From an uncultured Alcaligenaceae bacterium (GTDB lineage Bacteria; Pseudomonadota; Gammaproteobacteria; Burkholderiales; Burkholderiaceae_B), in the NCBI GenBank assembly GCA_937908115.1, contig CALEQZ010000020.1:124001-188000 (forward strand): a DNA stretch of 64,000 bases, read 5' to 3'. A program made the translations under genes and the position numbers. Shown here piece after piece: positions 53,678 through 62,559 of this stretch. The notes beneath the pieces are model-generated. The model worked only from the letters and a program-made list of their open reading frames with translations, ran no database searches and was not told where the DNA came from. How positions within the stretch are numbered: the stretch's first letter is position 1; the number at the start of each line of letters is the position of its first letter.

Positions 53678-56311
53678 GTGGTTGATTCTAAACATACTCC
53701 TATGATGCAGCAGTACCTGCGCCTGAAGCAGGAGGCAGGCCCACTGCTGCTGCTCTACCGCATGGGCGACTTCTACGAGATGTTCTACGAAGACGCCGAA
53801 CGCGGGGCAAGATTGCTGAACCTGACACTGACCAAGCGCGGCGTGTCCAACGGGGCGCCCATTCCCATGGCGGGGGTGCCGGTGCATGCGCTGGAGCAAT
53901 ACCTGGCGCGGCTGGTGGCGCTGGGCGAATCGGTGGCGATCTGCGAGCAAATCGGCGATCCGGCCACGAGCAAGGGGCCGGTCGAGCGGCGCATCGTGCG
54001 CATCGTCACGCCGGGCACGCTGACCGACGAGGCGCTGCTGCCGGCCAAGGCCGACCGGGCGCTGGCCGCGGCCTGCCTGCCGCGGCGCGAGACGCGCGGC
54101 GCAATGGCCGGGCTGGCCTGGCTCAACCTGGCGAGCGGCGAGTTCCGTGTCACCGAATGCCCGCCCGAGCAGCTCGATTCGGAGCTGCACCGCATCGCGC
54201 CGGCCGAGCTCGTGCTGGCCGAAAGCGCCAGCCTGCCGGTCACCTTCGAAGGCGCGTGCTCGCGCGTGCCGGACTGGCATTTCGACGCCGACGGGGCGCG
54301 CAGCCACTTGCTGTCGCACTTCGGCACGGACAGCCTGGCCGGCTTCGACATCGAGGACATGCCCGAGGCGATACGGGCAGCCGGTGCGCTGCTTCGCTAC
54401 GCGGCGCGCACGCAGTCACAGTCGTTGTCGCACGTGCAGGCGATCGCGCCCGACCGCGCCAGCCAATATGTGCTGCTCGACCCGGTCACGCGCCGCAACC
54501 TGGAGCTGACGCGCACGCTTTCCGGCGAAGAATCGCCGACACTGTTTTCCGTGCTGGACGATTGCAGCACGCCCATGGGCAGCCGGCTGCTGCGCCGATG
54601 GCTGCACCACCCGCTGCGCGACAATGACCCCGTGCTGGCGCGCCAACGCGCGATTGCCTGCCTGCTGCAAGCTCGCAGCGGCACCGTCGGCACGCAAGAC
54701 GATGACCTGGGCGCCCCGGCGCTGCTCGGCCCTTTACGGCACGCGCTCAAGGGGTTGCCCGACCTGGAACGCATTGCTGCCCGGCTGGCGCTGCGCTCGG
54801 TGCGCCCGCGCGAGCTGGCCAGCTTGCGCGACGCGCTGGCCGCCTTGCCGTGCGTGCGCGCGCTGCTCGAACCGGCGCTGGGCAAGGCGGCCGGCACGCG
54901 GCTGGCGGCGCTGGCCGGCCAGCTCGACCTCGATCCCGAGATGGCGCAATTGCTCGGCCGGTCCATTGCGCCTGAGCCGGCGGCGAGCATACGCGACGGC
55001 GGCGTCATCGCCGCCGGGCTGGACGCCGAGCTAGACGAACTGCGCACGCTGGCCACCGACAGCGGCGACGTGCTCCTGCGCATCGAGGCGCGCGAGCGCG
55101 AACGTACCGGCATCGCCAACCTGCGGGTCGAATACAACCGCGTGCACGGCTTCTATATCGAAGTCACCAAGGGCCAGGCCAACAAGGTCCCCGACGATTA
55201 CCGCCGGCGCCAGACGCTGAAGAATGTCGAACGCTACATCACGCCGGAGCTCAAGACCTGGGAGGACCGCGTCCTGTCGGCGCAGGACCGCGCGCTTGCG
55301 CGCGAGAAGTGGCTGTACGAGCAACTGCTCGACAACCTGGCGCCTTATGTGCGTGCGCTCTCGGACTGCGCTGCGGCACTGGCCGAACTCGACGTGCTGG
55401 CCACGCTGGCCGAGCACGCACGCCGCCACGACTGGTGCGCGCCGCAGCTTGCCGACGGCCCCGAGATCGACATCGAGGCCGGCCGCCACCCGGTGGTCGA
55501 GCGCAGCATCGAGCGCTTCACGCCCAACGGCTGCCGCCTGGATCCCACGCGGTCCATGCTGCTGATCACCGGCCCGAACATGGGCGGCAAATCCACCTAC
55601 ATGCGACAGGTGGCGCTGATCGTGCTGCTGGCGCGCACCGGCAGCTTCGTGCCCGCCGCGCGCGCGCGCATCGGCCGCATTGACCGCATCTTCACGCGCA
55701 TCGGCGCGGCCGATGACCTGGCCGGCGGACGCTCGACCTTCATGATGGAGATGACCGAGGCAGCGGCCATCCTGACGGCCAGCACCGCCAACAGCCTGGT
55801 GCTGATGGACGAAATCGGCCGCGGCACGTCCACCTACGACGGCCTGGCGCTGGCCTGGGCGATCGCGCACCGGCTGCTGACGCACAACCGCGCGCTGACG
55901 CTGTTTGCCACGCACTATTTCGAATTGACTCGCATGCCGACCGAGCAGCCGACGGCGGCCAACGTGCACCTGGCCGCGGCCGAATCGCCCGGTGGTATCG
56001 TGTTTTTGCATGAGGTGCGCGAAGGGCCGGCCAGCCGCAGCTACGGCATCCAGGTCGCACAGCGCGCCGGCGTGCCCGCGCCCGTCATCCGGCTGGCCGC
56101 GCGCGAGCTGGAGCGCCTGGAGTCGCAGGGCGCGCCCTCACCGCAACTGGGGCTGTTCGCCGCGCCGTCTGCCGACGCTGCACCATCGGGCGACGACGCC
56201 GAGCACGCCGCGCTTCGCGCCTTGCGCGACGAACTGGCGCAAATCGACCCCGACAGCCTGACCCCGCGCGAAGCGCTGGAAGCGCTATACCGCCTCAAGA
56301 GCATGCTATGA
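53678..56311 (+). CDS. mutS: DNA mismatch repair protein MutS with phage-derived 5' end
   Basis: This is a full-length 877-residue MutS. The mismatch-reading Phe32-x-Glu34 (GDFYEMF), Walker A (GPNMGGKSTYMR, about residue 632) and Walker B (LVLMDEIGRGTSTYDG) are all present. The first 12 codons (GTG then VDSKHTPMMQQ) come from the prophage; the native codons remain at 14672-14707. Three of the codon changes are silent (Ser, Thr, Pro) and one changes Thr2 to Val. Transcription must now start in phage sequence or read through from int. The stop overlaps the next start (ATGA). Confidence 0.95.
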   Translation: MVDSKHTPMMQQYLRLKQEAGPLLLLYRMGDFYEMFYEDAERGARLLNLTLTKRGVSNGAPIPMAGVPVHALEQYLARLVALGESVAICEQIGDPATSKGPVERRIVRIVTPGTLTDEALLPAKADRALAAACLPRRETRGAMAGLAWLNLASGEFRVTECPPEQLDSELHRIAPAELVLAESASLPVTFEGACSRVPDWHFDADGARSHLLSHFGTDSLAGFDIEDMPEAIRAAGALLRYAARTQSQSLSHVQAIAPDRASQYVLLDPVTRRNLELTRTLSGEESPTLFSVLDDCSTPMGSRLLRRWLHHPLRDNDPVLARQRAIACLLQARSGTVGTQDDDLGAPALLGPLRHALKGLPDLERIAARLALRSVRPRELASLRDALAALPCVRALLEPALGKAAGTRLAALAGQLDLDPEMAQLLGRSIAPEPAASIRDGGVIAAGLDAELDELRTLATDSGDVLLRIEARERERTGIANLRVEYNRVHGFYIEVTKGQANKVPDDYRRRQTLKNVERYITPELKTWEDRVLSAQDRALAREKWLYEQLLDNLAPYVRALSDCAAALAELDVLATLAEHARRHDWCAPQLADGPEIDIEAGRHPVVERSIERFTPNGCRLDPTRSMLLITGPNMGGKSTYMRQVALIVLLARTGSFVPAARARIGRIDRIFTRIGAADDLAGGRSTFMMEMTEAAAILTASTANSLVLMDEIGRGTSTYDGLALAWAIAHRLLTHNRALTLFATHYFELTRMPTEQPTAANVHLAAAESPGGIVFLHEVREGPASRSYGIQVAQRAGVPAPVIRLAARELERLESQGAPSPQLGLFAAPSADAAPSGDDAEHAALRALRDELAQIDPDSLTPREALEALYRLKSML
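53702..53715. other. attR core (14 bp)
   Basis: ATGATGCAGCAGTA, identical to 14696-14709. It encodes Met-Met-Gln-Gln and the start of Tyr in the restored mutS frame. Confidence 0.88.
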
Positions 56312-57504
56312 CGGTGGATCCCGACGCCCCCTTGGCGCTGCTGGGCGGCATCAGCCCGGCGCAGTTCATGCGGCGCTATTGGCAGCGCCGTCCCCTGCTC
56401 ATCCGCCAAGCCATCCCCGGCATGCGTCCGCCCCTGTCGGCCGCGGCGCTGCGCCGGCTGGCCAAGCGTGACGACGTGCAATCGCGGCTGATCTGGCGCG
56501 AGCAAGGCCAATGGCACATGGAGCACGGCCCCTTCGCCCGGCTGCCCGCTGCGCGCGAACGGGATTGGACGCTGCTGGTGCAAAGCGTCGAGCAGTACGA
56601 CGATGCCGCGGCTGCCCTGCTGCAGCGCTTTCGCTTCGTGCCCGACGCCCGCCTCGATGACCTGATGATCAGCATCGCGGGTGATGCCGGCGGCGTCGGT
56701 CCGCACTTCGATAGTTATGACGTTTTCCTGCTGCAGGCCCAGGGCCGGCGCCGCTGGCGCATCGGCCGCCAGCGCGACCTGGATTTGGCACCCGGGCTGC
56801 CACTGAAGATCCTGCGCCGGTTCGCGCCGGAACAGGAATTCGTCCTGGAGCCGGGCGACATGCTTTACTTGCCGCCCCAGGTTGCGCACGACGGCGTGGC
56901 CGTCGGCGCGGACTGCATGACGATTTCGGTGGGTTTCCGCGCGCCGGGGCAGGCGGCCCTGGCCCGCGGCATGCTGGAAGCAGCGGCCGAGCAGGTCGCC
57001 GCCCGTGCCGGCATGGGAGCCGGCCCCTACGCCGATCCTCCCCTGCCCGGGCCAGCCCTCCAAGGCCTTTACCGCGACCCCGGGCAACCCGCCGTGGCGC
57101 ATCCAGCGCAACTACCCCAGCGCATGGTCGACGAAACGTTGCGCGCCGTGCAGCGTCTGGCCTTCGACGAGGCACTGGCAGTGCGCTTCCTGGGCTGCTG
57201 GCTGACCGAGCCGCACCGCGAGGCCGTCTTCGAGCCGCCGCCAGAGGACTTGCCGGACCTGCTCGTGGACTGGCCGAGTACCGGAACGCTGCAGCTGGAT
57301 CGCCGTACCCGCATGCTCTACCGCGGCCGGCAACTCTTTATCAACGGGGAACTGGCGCCCGTGCCGGCCCATCCATTGATGCGCCGGCTCGCCGACGAGC
57401 GGCAGCTGGATTGCGCCGATCCACGGGTCCGCCGCGCCGGCCCGGCGCTGCGGGACTGCCTCGTGCAGTGGTTGCACAACGGTTGGCTGCATTACAGAAC
57501 GTAA
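56308..57504 (+). CDS. roxA: Ribosomal oxygenase RoxA/YcfD-like (JmjC cupin, 2-oxoglutarate/Fe(II))
   Basis: This 398-residue protein opens with a Trp/Arg-rich stretch (FMRRYWQRRPLLIRQA) and carries the iron triad His133-Asp135 (GPHFDSYDVF) and His194 (QVAHDG) in a JmjC-type cupin. The C-terminal winged-helix-like part is present. E. coli YcfD hydroxylates Arg81 of ribosomal protein L16. It is translationally coupled to mutS, so the prophage insertion affects its supply too. Alternative: a cupin with another substrate. Confidence 0.9.
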   Translation: MTVDPDAPLALLGGISPAQFMRRYWQRRPLLIRQAIPGMRPPLSAAALRRLAKRDDVQSRLIWREQGQWHMEHGPFARLPAARERDWTLLVQSVEQYDDAAAALLQRFRFVPDARLDDLMISIAGDAGGVGPHFDSYDVFLLQAQGRRRWRIGRQRDLDLAPGLPLKILRRFAPEQEFVLEPGDMLYLPPQVAHDGVAVGADCMTISVGFRAPGQAALARGMLEAAAEQVAARAGMGAGPYADPPLPGPALQGLYRDPGQPAVAHPAQLPQRMVDETLRAVQRLAFDEALAVRFLGCWLTEPHREAVFEPPPEDLPDLLVDWPSTGTLQLDRRTRMLYRGRQLFINGELAPVPAHPLMRRLADERQLDCADPRVRRAGPALRDCLVQWLHNGWLHYRT

Positions 57505-57721
57505 GGCGGGTGATAGGCCGGATCCTGGTTTTCCCTTAGGGATGGGAGGACGGCCCAGGGTTTTCCCGGACACACCGCGCAATATGGGACACAGGACCGT
57601 AAACCTTGTTTCGTTTGGGGAACGCCCACTTCCATTTCCAAACGGAAAGGCTGGGGTGATTCCGGTAGCCTGGGTGGTGCTTGCCCGGGAAACCGGAATC
57701 AAACCACTAGGAGTCCTGCAC

Positions 57722-57940
57722 ATGAACAAGAGCCTGATTCTTGCCTCGATCTTTGCACTGACGCTGACCGCCTGCGGGCAAGAAGAGGAAAACAACACCA
57801 GCATGCCGCCGGCGGCCGAATCGCCGGCTCCGGCGGCGACCCCCAGCCCGGCGCCCGCCCCGGCGCCGGCCCCCGCGCCCGAATCGGCCCCGGGCGGGGC
57901 CGCCACGCCCGCGGCCCCCAGCGGCACGGCCCCGCAATAA
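57722..57940 (+). CDS. Small Pro/Ala-rich lipoprotein
   Basis: This 72-residue protein has a lipobox (LTLTAC, Cys18) and a mature part that is almost all Ala, Pro, Ser and Glu, with an Ala-Pro alternating run near 45-55. Such tails are probably extended spacers in the periplasm. AGGAG 8 nt upstream fixes the ATG at 57722. The 217 bp upstream to roxA carry no gene; two GGTTTTCCC repeats are seen there. Confidence 0.75.
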   Translation: MNKSLILASIFALTLTACGQEEENNTSMPPAAESPAPAATPSPAPAPAPAPAPESAPGGAATPAAPSGTAPQ

Positions 57941-57962
57941 CTTTTTCAGCCAACCCGGCGCG

Positions 57963-58006
57963 AAAAGGCCCGGCCGCCTGGATAGGCGGCCGGGCCTTCG
58001 CATTTT
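57963..58006. terminator. Bidirectional terminator between lipoprotein and bamC
   Basis: The perfect 14-bp stem AAGGCCCGGCCGCC/GGCGGCCGGGCCTT with a 6-nt loop lies between convergent genes. TTTT follows on the plus side (after CGCA) and TTTTCG follows on the minus side. Confidence 0.8.
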
Positions 58007-58041
58007 GCGGGCGGCGCCAGCGCACCGCCACACAACGGGCG

Positions 58042-59166
58042 TCAGAGCTTGTCGGCCAGCACGTTGAGCAGCCGCTGGGCGGTCGCGTTGGTCGTGCGAT
58101 TGCCCTCGGCGTCGAGCACCGTGACGACGGTGCTGCCGCCCTGTTCGGCCAAATGGACGCGGAACTGCTCGGGCTGCGTCATGTTGCGGCCACCGAACAT
58201 ACGCGACAACAGGTTGGGCTGCTCGCGCTTCTCGCCGGTGTCCGTGTCCAGATAACGCACGTAGAAGTCGCCCGCGGCGCGGTCGCGGTCATCCACCGTA
58301 AAGCCGCCCGAATCCAAGGCCACGCCCACCCTGCGCCAGGCGCGGTCGAAGGGCTCGTTGACGTGCAGCTCGGCGCCCGTGGCCCGGTCCACCTGCTGAA
58401 CGGCTGGACGCTGCCGGGATTCCTCGGCCTGCGCGACCAGGGTACGCGCGCGGTCGACGTCGGTGCCCAGGTAGACCAACATGCGCGCCAGCATTGCGGC
58501 GTTCAGGCCCGGGTCTTCCTTGCCTGGCGTCCAGGACACCAAGTCGGTCGAATCGCTGCGCTTCTCGATCATCTGTTCGTGCGAGACGAACACTTCGGTG
58601 CGGTTACCGTCGACGCGTTCGACCCGGGTGCGGAAGCGTTCCCGCTCGCCGCTGTCGAAGGCGAAATCGATGATCTTGCCCAGCGCCTGGCGGATCCAGC
58701 CTTCGGGGATCTTGGCCCGGTTCTCGGCCCAATCGGTCTGGATCAGGCCGGCCTGCGGGTTGTTGACCACCACGTTAAAGCCCTGCTCGTTCCAGAAGTC
58801 GACCAGCTTGGGAAAGACCTCTTCTGGCGGCCGGTCGATCGACAGCCAGCGCAGCTGCCCATCGCGCTCGACCCGCATGTCGTTGCGCTGGGGCAATACG
58901 CTCGGCTGGCCGACGCTGGCGGCCTGCTGGGCCGCCTGCCCCTGCTGCTGGTATTCCGAGAACGTCGTGGCGCCGGTTTCCGGCGCGCGGTAACGCGGGT
59001 CGCTGGCCGCCTGGGTCAGGTCGGGCGGAATGCTCAGCGGATCACCCCGGCGCGCGCTCTTGTAGTCGACCGAATCGTCGTTGCCGAGAAATTCGTTGAT
59101 GTCGCTGCAGGCAGTCAGCGACAAAAGGGCCGTCAAGGCCAGCGCCCCGGCATGGCGTGATTTCAT
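58042..59166 (-). CDS. bamC: Outer-membrane assembly lipoprotein BamC (NlpB)
   Basis: This is a 374-residue lipoprotein with lipobox LLSLTAC. An unstructured N-terminal segment contains YKSARRGDPLSIPPDLTQAA (the BamC region that contacts BamD), followed by two helix-grip domains. BamC belongs to the BAM complex that folds outer-membrane proteins. GAGG 6 nt upstream favours the ATG at 59166 over one 12 nt earlier. It lies 18 bp after dapA, the usual order. Confidence 0.9.
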   Translation of the reverse strand: MKSRHAGALALTALLSLTACSDINEFLGNDDSVDYKSARRGDPLSIPPDLTQAASDPRYRAPETGATTFSEYQQQGQAAQQAASVGQPSVLPQRNDMRVERDGQLRWLSIDRPPEEVFPKLVDFWNEQGFNVVVNNPQAGLIQTDWAENRAKIPEGWIRQALGKIIDFAFDSGERERFRTRVERVDGNRTEVFVSHEQMIEKRSDSTDLVSWTPGKEDPGLNAAMLARMLVYLGTDVDRARTLVAQAEESRQRPAVQQVDRATGAELHVNEPFDRAWRRVGVALDSGGFTVDDRDRAAGDFYVRYLDTDTGEKREQPNLLSRMFGGRNMTQPEQFRVHLAEQGGSTVVTVLDAEGNRTTNATAQRLLNVLADKL

Positions 59167-59184
59167 ACGCATCCTCATGTGGAT

Positions 59185-60090
59185 TCAGAGCAGCCCCGCG
59201 TCGCGCAGCGCCTGGCGCACCGTTTCATGGTGCTGCTGGCCAAGCTCGACCAACGGCAGCCGGTAGCCCAGGGCCGTACGGCCAAGCTCGGCAAGCGCCC
59301 ACTTCACGGGGATCGGATTGGCTTCGACGAACAAAGCCTTGTTCAGACGGGCGAGGCGGCCGTTAAGTTCACGGACCCGAGGCACGTCGCCGGCGATTGC
59401 GGCTGCGCACAATTCGTGCATCAGGCGCGGGGCGACGTTGGCGGTCACGGAGATGTTGCCCTGCGCGCCCAGCAGCATGAGCGCTGCGGCCGTGGGATCG
59501 TCGCCACTGAAAACCTGGAACTCGGCAGGCTTTTCGCGCAGCAGCAAGGCGCCGCGGCCGATGTCGCCGGTGGCGTCCTTGATGCCGATGATGCCCGGCA
59601 CTTGCGCCAGCCGCAGGATGGTGTCCAGCGACATGTCGGCCACCGTCCGGCCGGGCACGTTGTACAGGATGGTCGGCAGGTCCACCGCCTCCTGGATGGC
59701 CCGGAAGTGCCGGTACAGGCCTTCCTGCGACGGCTTGTTGTAGTAGGGGACCACCGACAGCCCCGCATCGGCGCCCACGGCGCGCGCGTGCTTGGCCAAA
59801 TGGATGGCTTCTTCGGTCGAGTTCGCGCCCACGCCGGCAATGACCGGGATGCGTCCGGCGGCATGCTCGACGGCCACGCGGATCAGCTCGGCATGCTCCT
59901 CCATCGACACGGTGGGGGACTCGCCCGTGGTACCAACCACGACCAGGGCGTCGGTGCCCTCGGCGACATGCCAGTCGATCAGCGCGCGGTACGCGGCCAA
60001 GTCCAAGCTGCCGTCTGGCTGCATGGGCGTGGCCAGCGCCACCATACTGCCCTGGAACACCGGGCGGCCGGAACGATCTTGTGATGCCAT
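59185..60090 (-). CDS. dapA: 4-hydroxy-tetrahydrodipicolinate synthase
   Basis: This is a 301-residue TIM-barrel enzyme. GTTGES (53-58) binds pyruvate carboxylate, Tyr143 (ILYNVPGR) is the catalytic tyrosine and Lys171 (GIKDATGD) forms the Schiff base. It condenses pyruvate and aspartate semialdehyde in lysine and diaminopimelate synthesis. It is third in the yciO-M50-dapA-bamC run. Confidence 0.96.
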   Translation of the reverse strand: MASQDRSGRPVFQGSMVALATPMQPDGSLDLAAYRALIDWHVAEGTDALVVVGTTGESPTVSMEEHAELIRVAVEHAAGRIPVIAGVGANSTEEAIHLAKHARAVGADAGLSVVPYYNKPSQEGLYRHFRAIQEAVDLPTILYNVPGRTVADMSLDTILRLAQVPGIIGIKDATGDIGRGALLLREKPAEFQVFSGDDPTAAALMLLGAQGNISVTANVAPRLMHELCAAAIAGDVPRVRELNGRLARLNKALFVEANPIPVKWALAELGRTALGYRLPLVELGQQHHETVRQALRDAGLL

Positions 60091-60173
60091 TTATCGGGGC
60101 TCCTGGCCCGGGACGGGGCGATGCCGGGCAGATGTGAACAAACCGGGCATTTTACCGGATACGGGTGCGCCGC

Positions 60174-60821
60174 TTACAGGAATAACCCGACGATTCCGCG
60201 CCCCAGGGCCAGCACGGGCTCCAGGACGGTCCAGAGCAGGCCGCTGACCAGCAGCACCACCACGATGACCATGCCGTAGGGCTCGATGCGCGAATACTGC
60301 CAGGCCATGCGGTTGGGCAACAGGCTGAACACGATGCGCCCCCCGTCCAATGGCAGGATGGGCAGCAGGTTCAGCGCCATGAGCACCAGGTTGACCTGCA
60401 CGCCGGCGATCGCCATCTCGAACCAGAAGTCTTCGGCCGCCCCGCTCTCGAACAACAGCCGCAGGGACAAGGCCCACAGTATCGCCATGGCCAGGTTGGC
60501 CACGGGCCCGGCCGCGGCCACCCAAAGCATGTCGCGCTTGGGCCGGCGCAGCCGGCCGAAGTCCACCGGCACCGGCTTGGCCCAGCCAAAGAGCACCCCG
60601 GCCCCGCCGGCGAGCTTGGTCAATAGCAACATGCCTAGCGGGACCAGCACGGTCCCGACGGGATCGATGTGGCGCATCGGGTTGAGCGTGATGCGTCCGG
60701 CCTGCGCCGCGGTCGGATCGCCGAACATGCGCGCGACGTAGCCGTGTGCGGCCTCGTGCAGCGTGATGGCAAACAGCACGGGGAGCGCGTAGACCGCGAT
60801 GGTCTGGATGAGCTCGTTCAT
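60174..60821 (-). CDS. Site-2 protease family (M50) membrane metalloprotease
   Basis: This 215-residue membrane protein has HEAAH (residues 22-26, HExxH) in LFAITLHEAAHGYVARMFGD and the second zinc-ligand motif NLLPILPLDGGRI. Several transmembrane helices are evident. It is of the short YwhC/Rip-like type without PDZ domain. Substrates are unknown. It lies 44 bp after yciO. Confidence 0.9.
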   Translation of the reverse strand: MNELIQTIAVYALPVLFAITLHEAAHGYVARMFGDPTAAQAGRITLNPMRHIDPVGTVLVPLGMLLLTKLAGGAGVLFGWAKPVPVDFGRLRRPKRDMLWVAAAGPVANLAMAILWALSLRLLFESGAAEDFWFEMAIAGVQVNLVLMALNLLPILPLDGGRIVFSLLPNRMAWQYSRIEPYGMVIVVVLLVSGLLWTVLEPVLALGRGIVGLFL

Positions 60822-60865
60822 GGCGGCATTGTATGCGTGCCCGCACGCCGTGCGCGCCGCGCGGG

Positions 60866-61495
60866 TTACGGTTGCAGCCCCAGGCGGGCCGGATCGCCCT
60901 TGCCCACCCGCAGCACCTGCACCGGATCAGTGGTCAGGTCCAGCACCGTGGTCGGGTCCAGCGAGCACGCCCCGGCATCGATGACCGCGGCCAGTTCGTG
61001 CTGGTAACGGCGGCGGATTTCCTCGGGGTCGTTCAACGGCAGCGTCTCGCCTTCGGGGATGAGCGTGGTCGACATGACCGCCCCCGAGGCCAGCTCCAAC
61101 AGCGCGAGCGCCACCGGATGGTCGGGCACGCGGATGCCTATGGTCTTGCGCGAGGGGTGCGAGACACGGCGCGGCACTTCGCGCGTCGCCTCCAGGATGA
61201 AGGTCCAGGGCCCCGGGGTCGCCGCCTTGAGCAGCCGGTATTGGGCGTTGTCCACGCGCGCAAACTGCGCGATTTCGGCCAAGTCACGGCACAAAACGGT
61301 CAGGTGGTGGCGCTCGTCCAGGCCGCGCAGGCGCCGCAGCGCATCGGCCGCGGCCTTGTCGTCCAGCGGCGCGACCACGGCATAGCTGGAGTCGGTGGGC
61401 AAGGCGACCAGGCCGCCTTCGCGCAGCAATTGGGCAGCCTGGCGCAACAGGCGAGGCTGCGGATTGGCGGAATGAACGGAAAAATATTGAGCCAT
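60866..61495 (-). CDS. yciO: YciO/TsaC (Sua5-YrdC) family protein
   Basis: This 209-residue protein begins QYFSVHSANPQPRLLRQAAQ. GGLVALPTDSSYAVVAPLDD, SHPSRKTIGIRVPDHPVALA and MSTTLIPEGE follow. The YrdC fold binds nucleotide and threonylcarbamoyl-AMP-like ligands. The opening matches YciO more than TsaC. Several Met codons lie at the start; I chose 61495 by comparison with the usual YciO opening. Confidence 0.88.
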   Translation of the reverse strand: MAQYFSVHSANPQPRLLRQAAQLLREGGLVALPTDSSYAVVAPLDDKAAADALRRLRGLDERHHLTVLCRDLAEIAQFARVDNAQYRLLKAATPGPWTFILEATREVPRRVSHPSRKTIGIRVPDHPVALALLELASGAVMSTTLIPEGETLPLNDPEEIRRRYQHELAAVIDAGACSLDPTTVLDLTTDPVQVLRVGKGDPARLGLQP

Positions 61496-61734
61496 GGCCA
61501 TCATGCTATCACCGCCGGCAGCGCGCGGGCGTCCCGGCCCCAGTGCCGAGCCCAAGCATGGGCAAAAAGCCATGTCGTGCGGCGGGATGCAACCCGTTAC
61601 CCGGCCGATGACAAACCCAGGAAGATGTAACGCCCGGGTTCGTCCGCGTTCCCAGACCCCGGCGGGCCGGATAGTATCCCCTTACGCCGACCCCGCGGCG
61701 GCGCGCGCCGCGGGGATCGCGACAGGAGGCCGTC

Positions 61735-62538
61735 ATGGCAGGCATGCAGCCGCAGGCCGCGGCGCTGCGCATAGGCATATCCGGCTGGCGCTACCCACCC
61801 TGGCGTGGCGTGTTCTATCCCGACGGCCTGGCGCAAAAGGACGAGCTCGCGTACGCGTCGCGCCAGCTACCCACCATCGAGCTGAACGGCTCGTTCTATT
61901 CGCTGCAGACGCCCGGACGCTACGCGGCCTGGTATGCGGCCACGCCGGGCGGCTTCACCTTCAGCATCAAGGCGCCGCGCTATGTGACGCACGTGCTGCG
62001 GCTGCGCGATGTACGCCTGCCCCTGGCCAACTTCTTCGCTTCGGGGCTGCTGCGGCTGGACGACAAGCTCGGGCCGATCCTGTGGCAGCTGCCACCCAGC
62101 CTGCCTTTCTCGGCCGCGAGCATCGAGGCATTCCTTGCCCTGCTGCCGCACGACACGCAGGCCGCGCAGCGACTGGCCAGGCGCTGTGAGCCACGCATGC
62201 GCGGGCGCGCCAGCTTCGCGATCGACCGCTGCCGGCCCCTGCGCCACGCGCTGGAGGTGCGCCACCACAGCTTCGCCGACCCAGCCTTCGTGGCCCTGTT
62301 GCGCCGCCATGGCGTGGCCCTGGTGGTCGCCGATACGGCAAGCGGCGCCGAGCCCGCCCACGCCAGGCGGGTATGCGACCACCCGGGCCCCGCCGCGCCA
62401 TGGCGCGACGTGTACTGCTACTTCGACAACGACATGAAGGTGCGTGCGCCCACGGATGCGCGCACCCTGATGCGCCTGCTGCGGTTGCCGATGGCGCCCG
62501 TGGACGGTAGCTCGCACCTGGCAGGGTCCGCCCCTTGA
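61735..62538 (+). CDS. DUF72 domain protein
   Basis: This is a 267-residue protein. The opening LRIGISGWRYPPWRGVFYPD, then LPTIELNGSFYSLQTPGRYA and FTFSIKAPRYVTH are typical of DUF72, a TIM-barrel-like family of unknown function. The C-terminus has VYCYFDNDMKVRAPTDARTL. AGGAGG 5 nt upstream supports the ATG at 61735. The 239 bp between yciO and this gene hold no other gene. Confidence 0.9.
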   Translation: MAGMQPQAAALRIGISGWRYPPWRGVFYPDGLAQKDELAYASRQLPTIELNGSFYSLQTPGRYAAWYAATPGGFTFSIKAPRYVTHVLRLRDVRLPLANFFASGLLRLDDKLGPILWQLPPSLPFSAASIEAFLALLPHDTQAAQRLARRCEPRMRGRASFAIDRCRPLRHALEVRHHSFADPAFVALLRRHGVALVVADTASGAEPAHARRVCDHPGPAAPWRDVYCYFDNDMKVRAPTDARTLMRLLRLPMAPVDGSSHLAGSAP

Positions 62539-62559
62539 CGCATTACGCGTTTGGCGCCG

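Larger units (their letters stand above)
14696..53715. mobile_element. Complete siphovirus-type prophage inserted in the 5' end of mutS
   Basis: About 39.0 kb lies between the duplicated 14-bp cores. It contains every module of a lambda/HK97-like temperate phage: lysis (14.95-16.09 kb), tail (16.2-26.4 kb), head and packaging (26.5-35.6 kb), early/replication (36.1-40.5 kb), cro/cI (40.8-41.8 kb), accessory genes (41.8-46.7 kb), recombination (48.2-50.1 kb) and integrase next to attR. No disrupted structural gene was noticed, so it may be inducible. Integration is not in a tRNA gene but in a coding sequence, which the phage restores. Confidence 0.93.

Noticed and set aside
55031..56011. 326-codon minus-strand frame inside mutS
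   Set aside because: It is antisense to the conserved MutS ATPase domain, and its composition (Arg/Gln/Val/His) is shadow-like.
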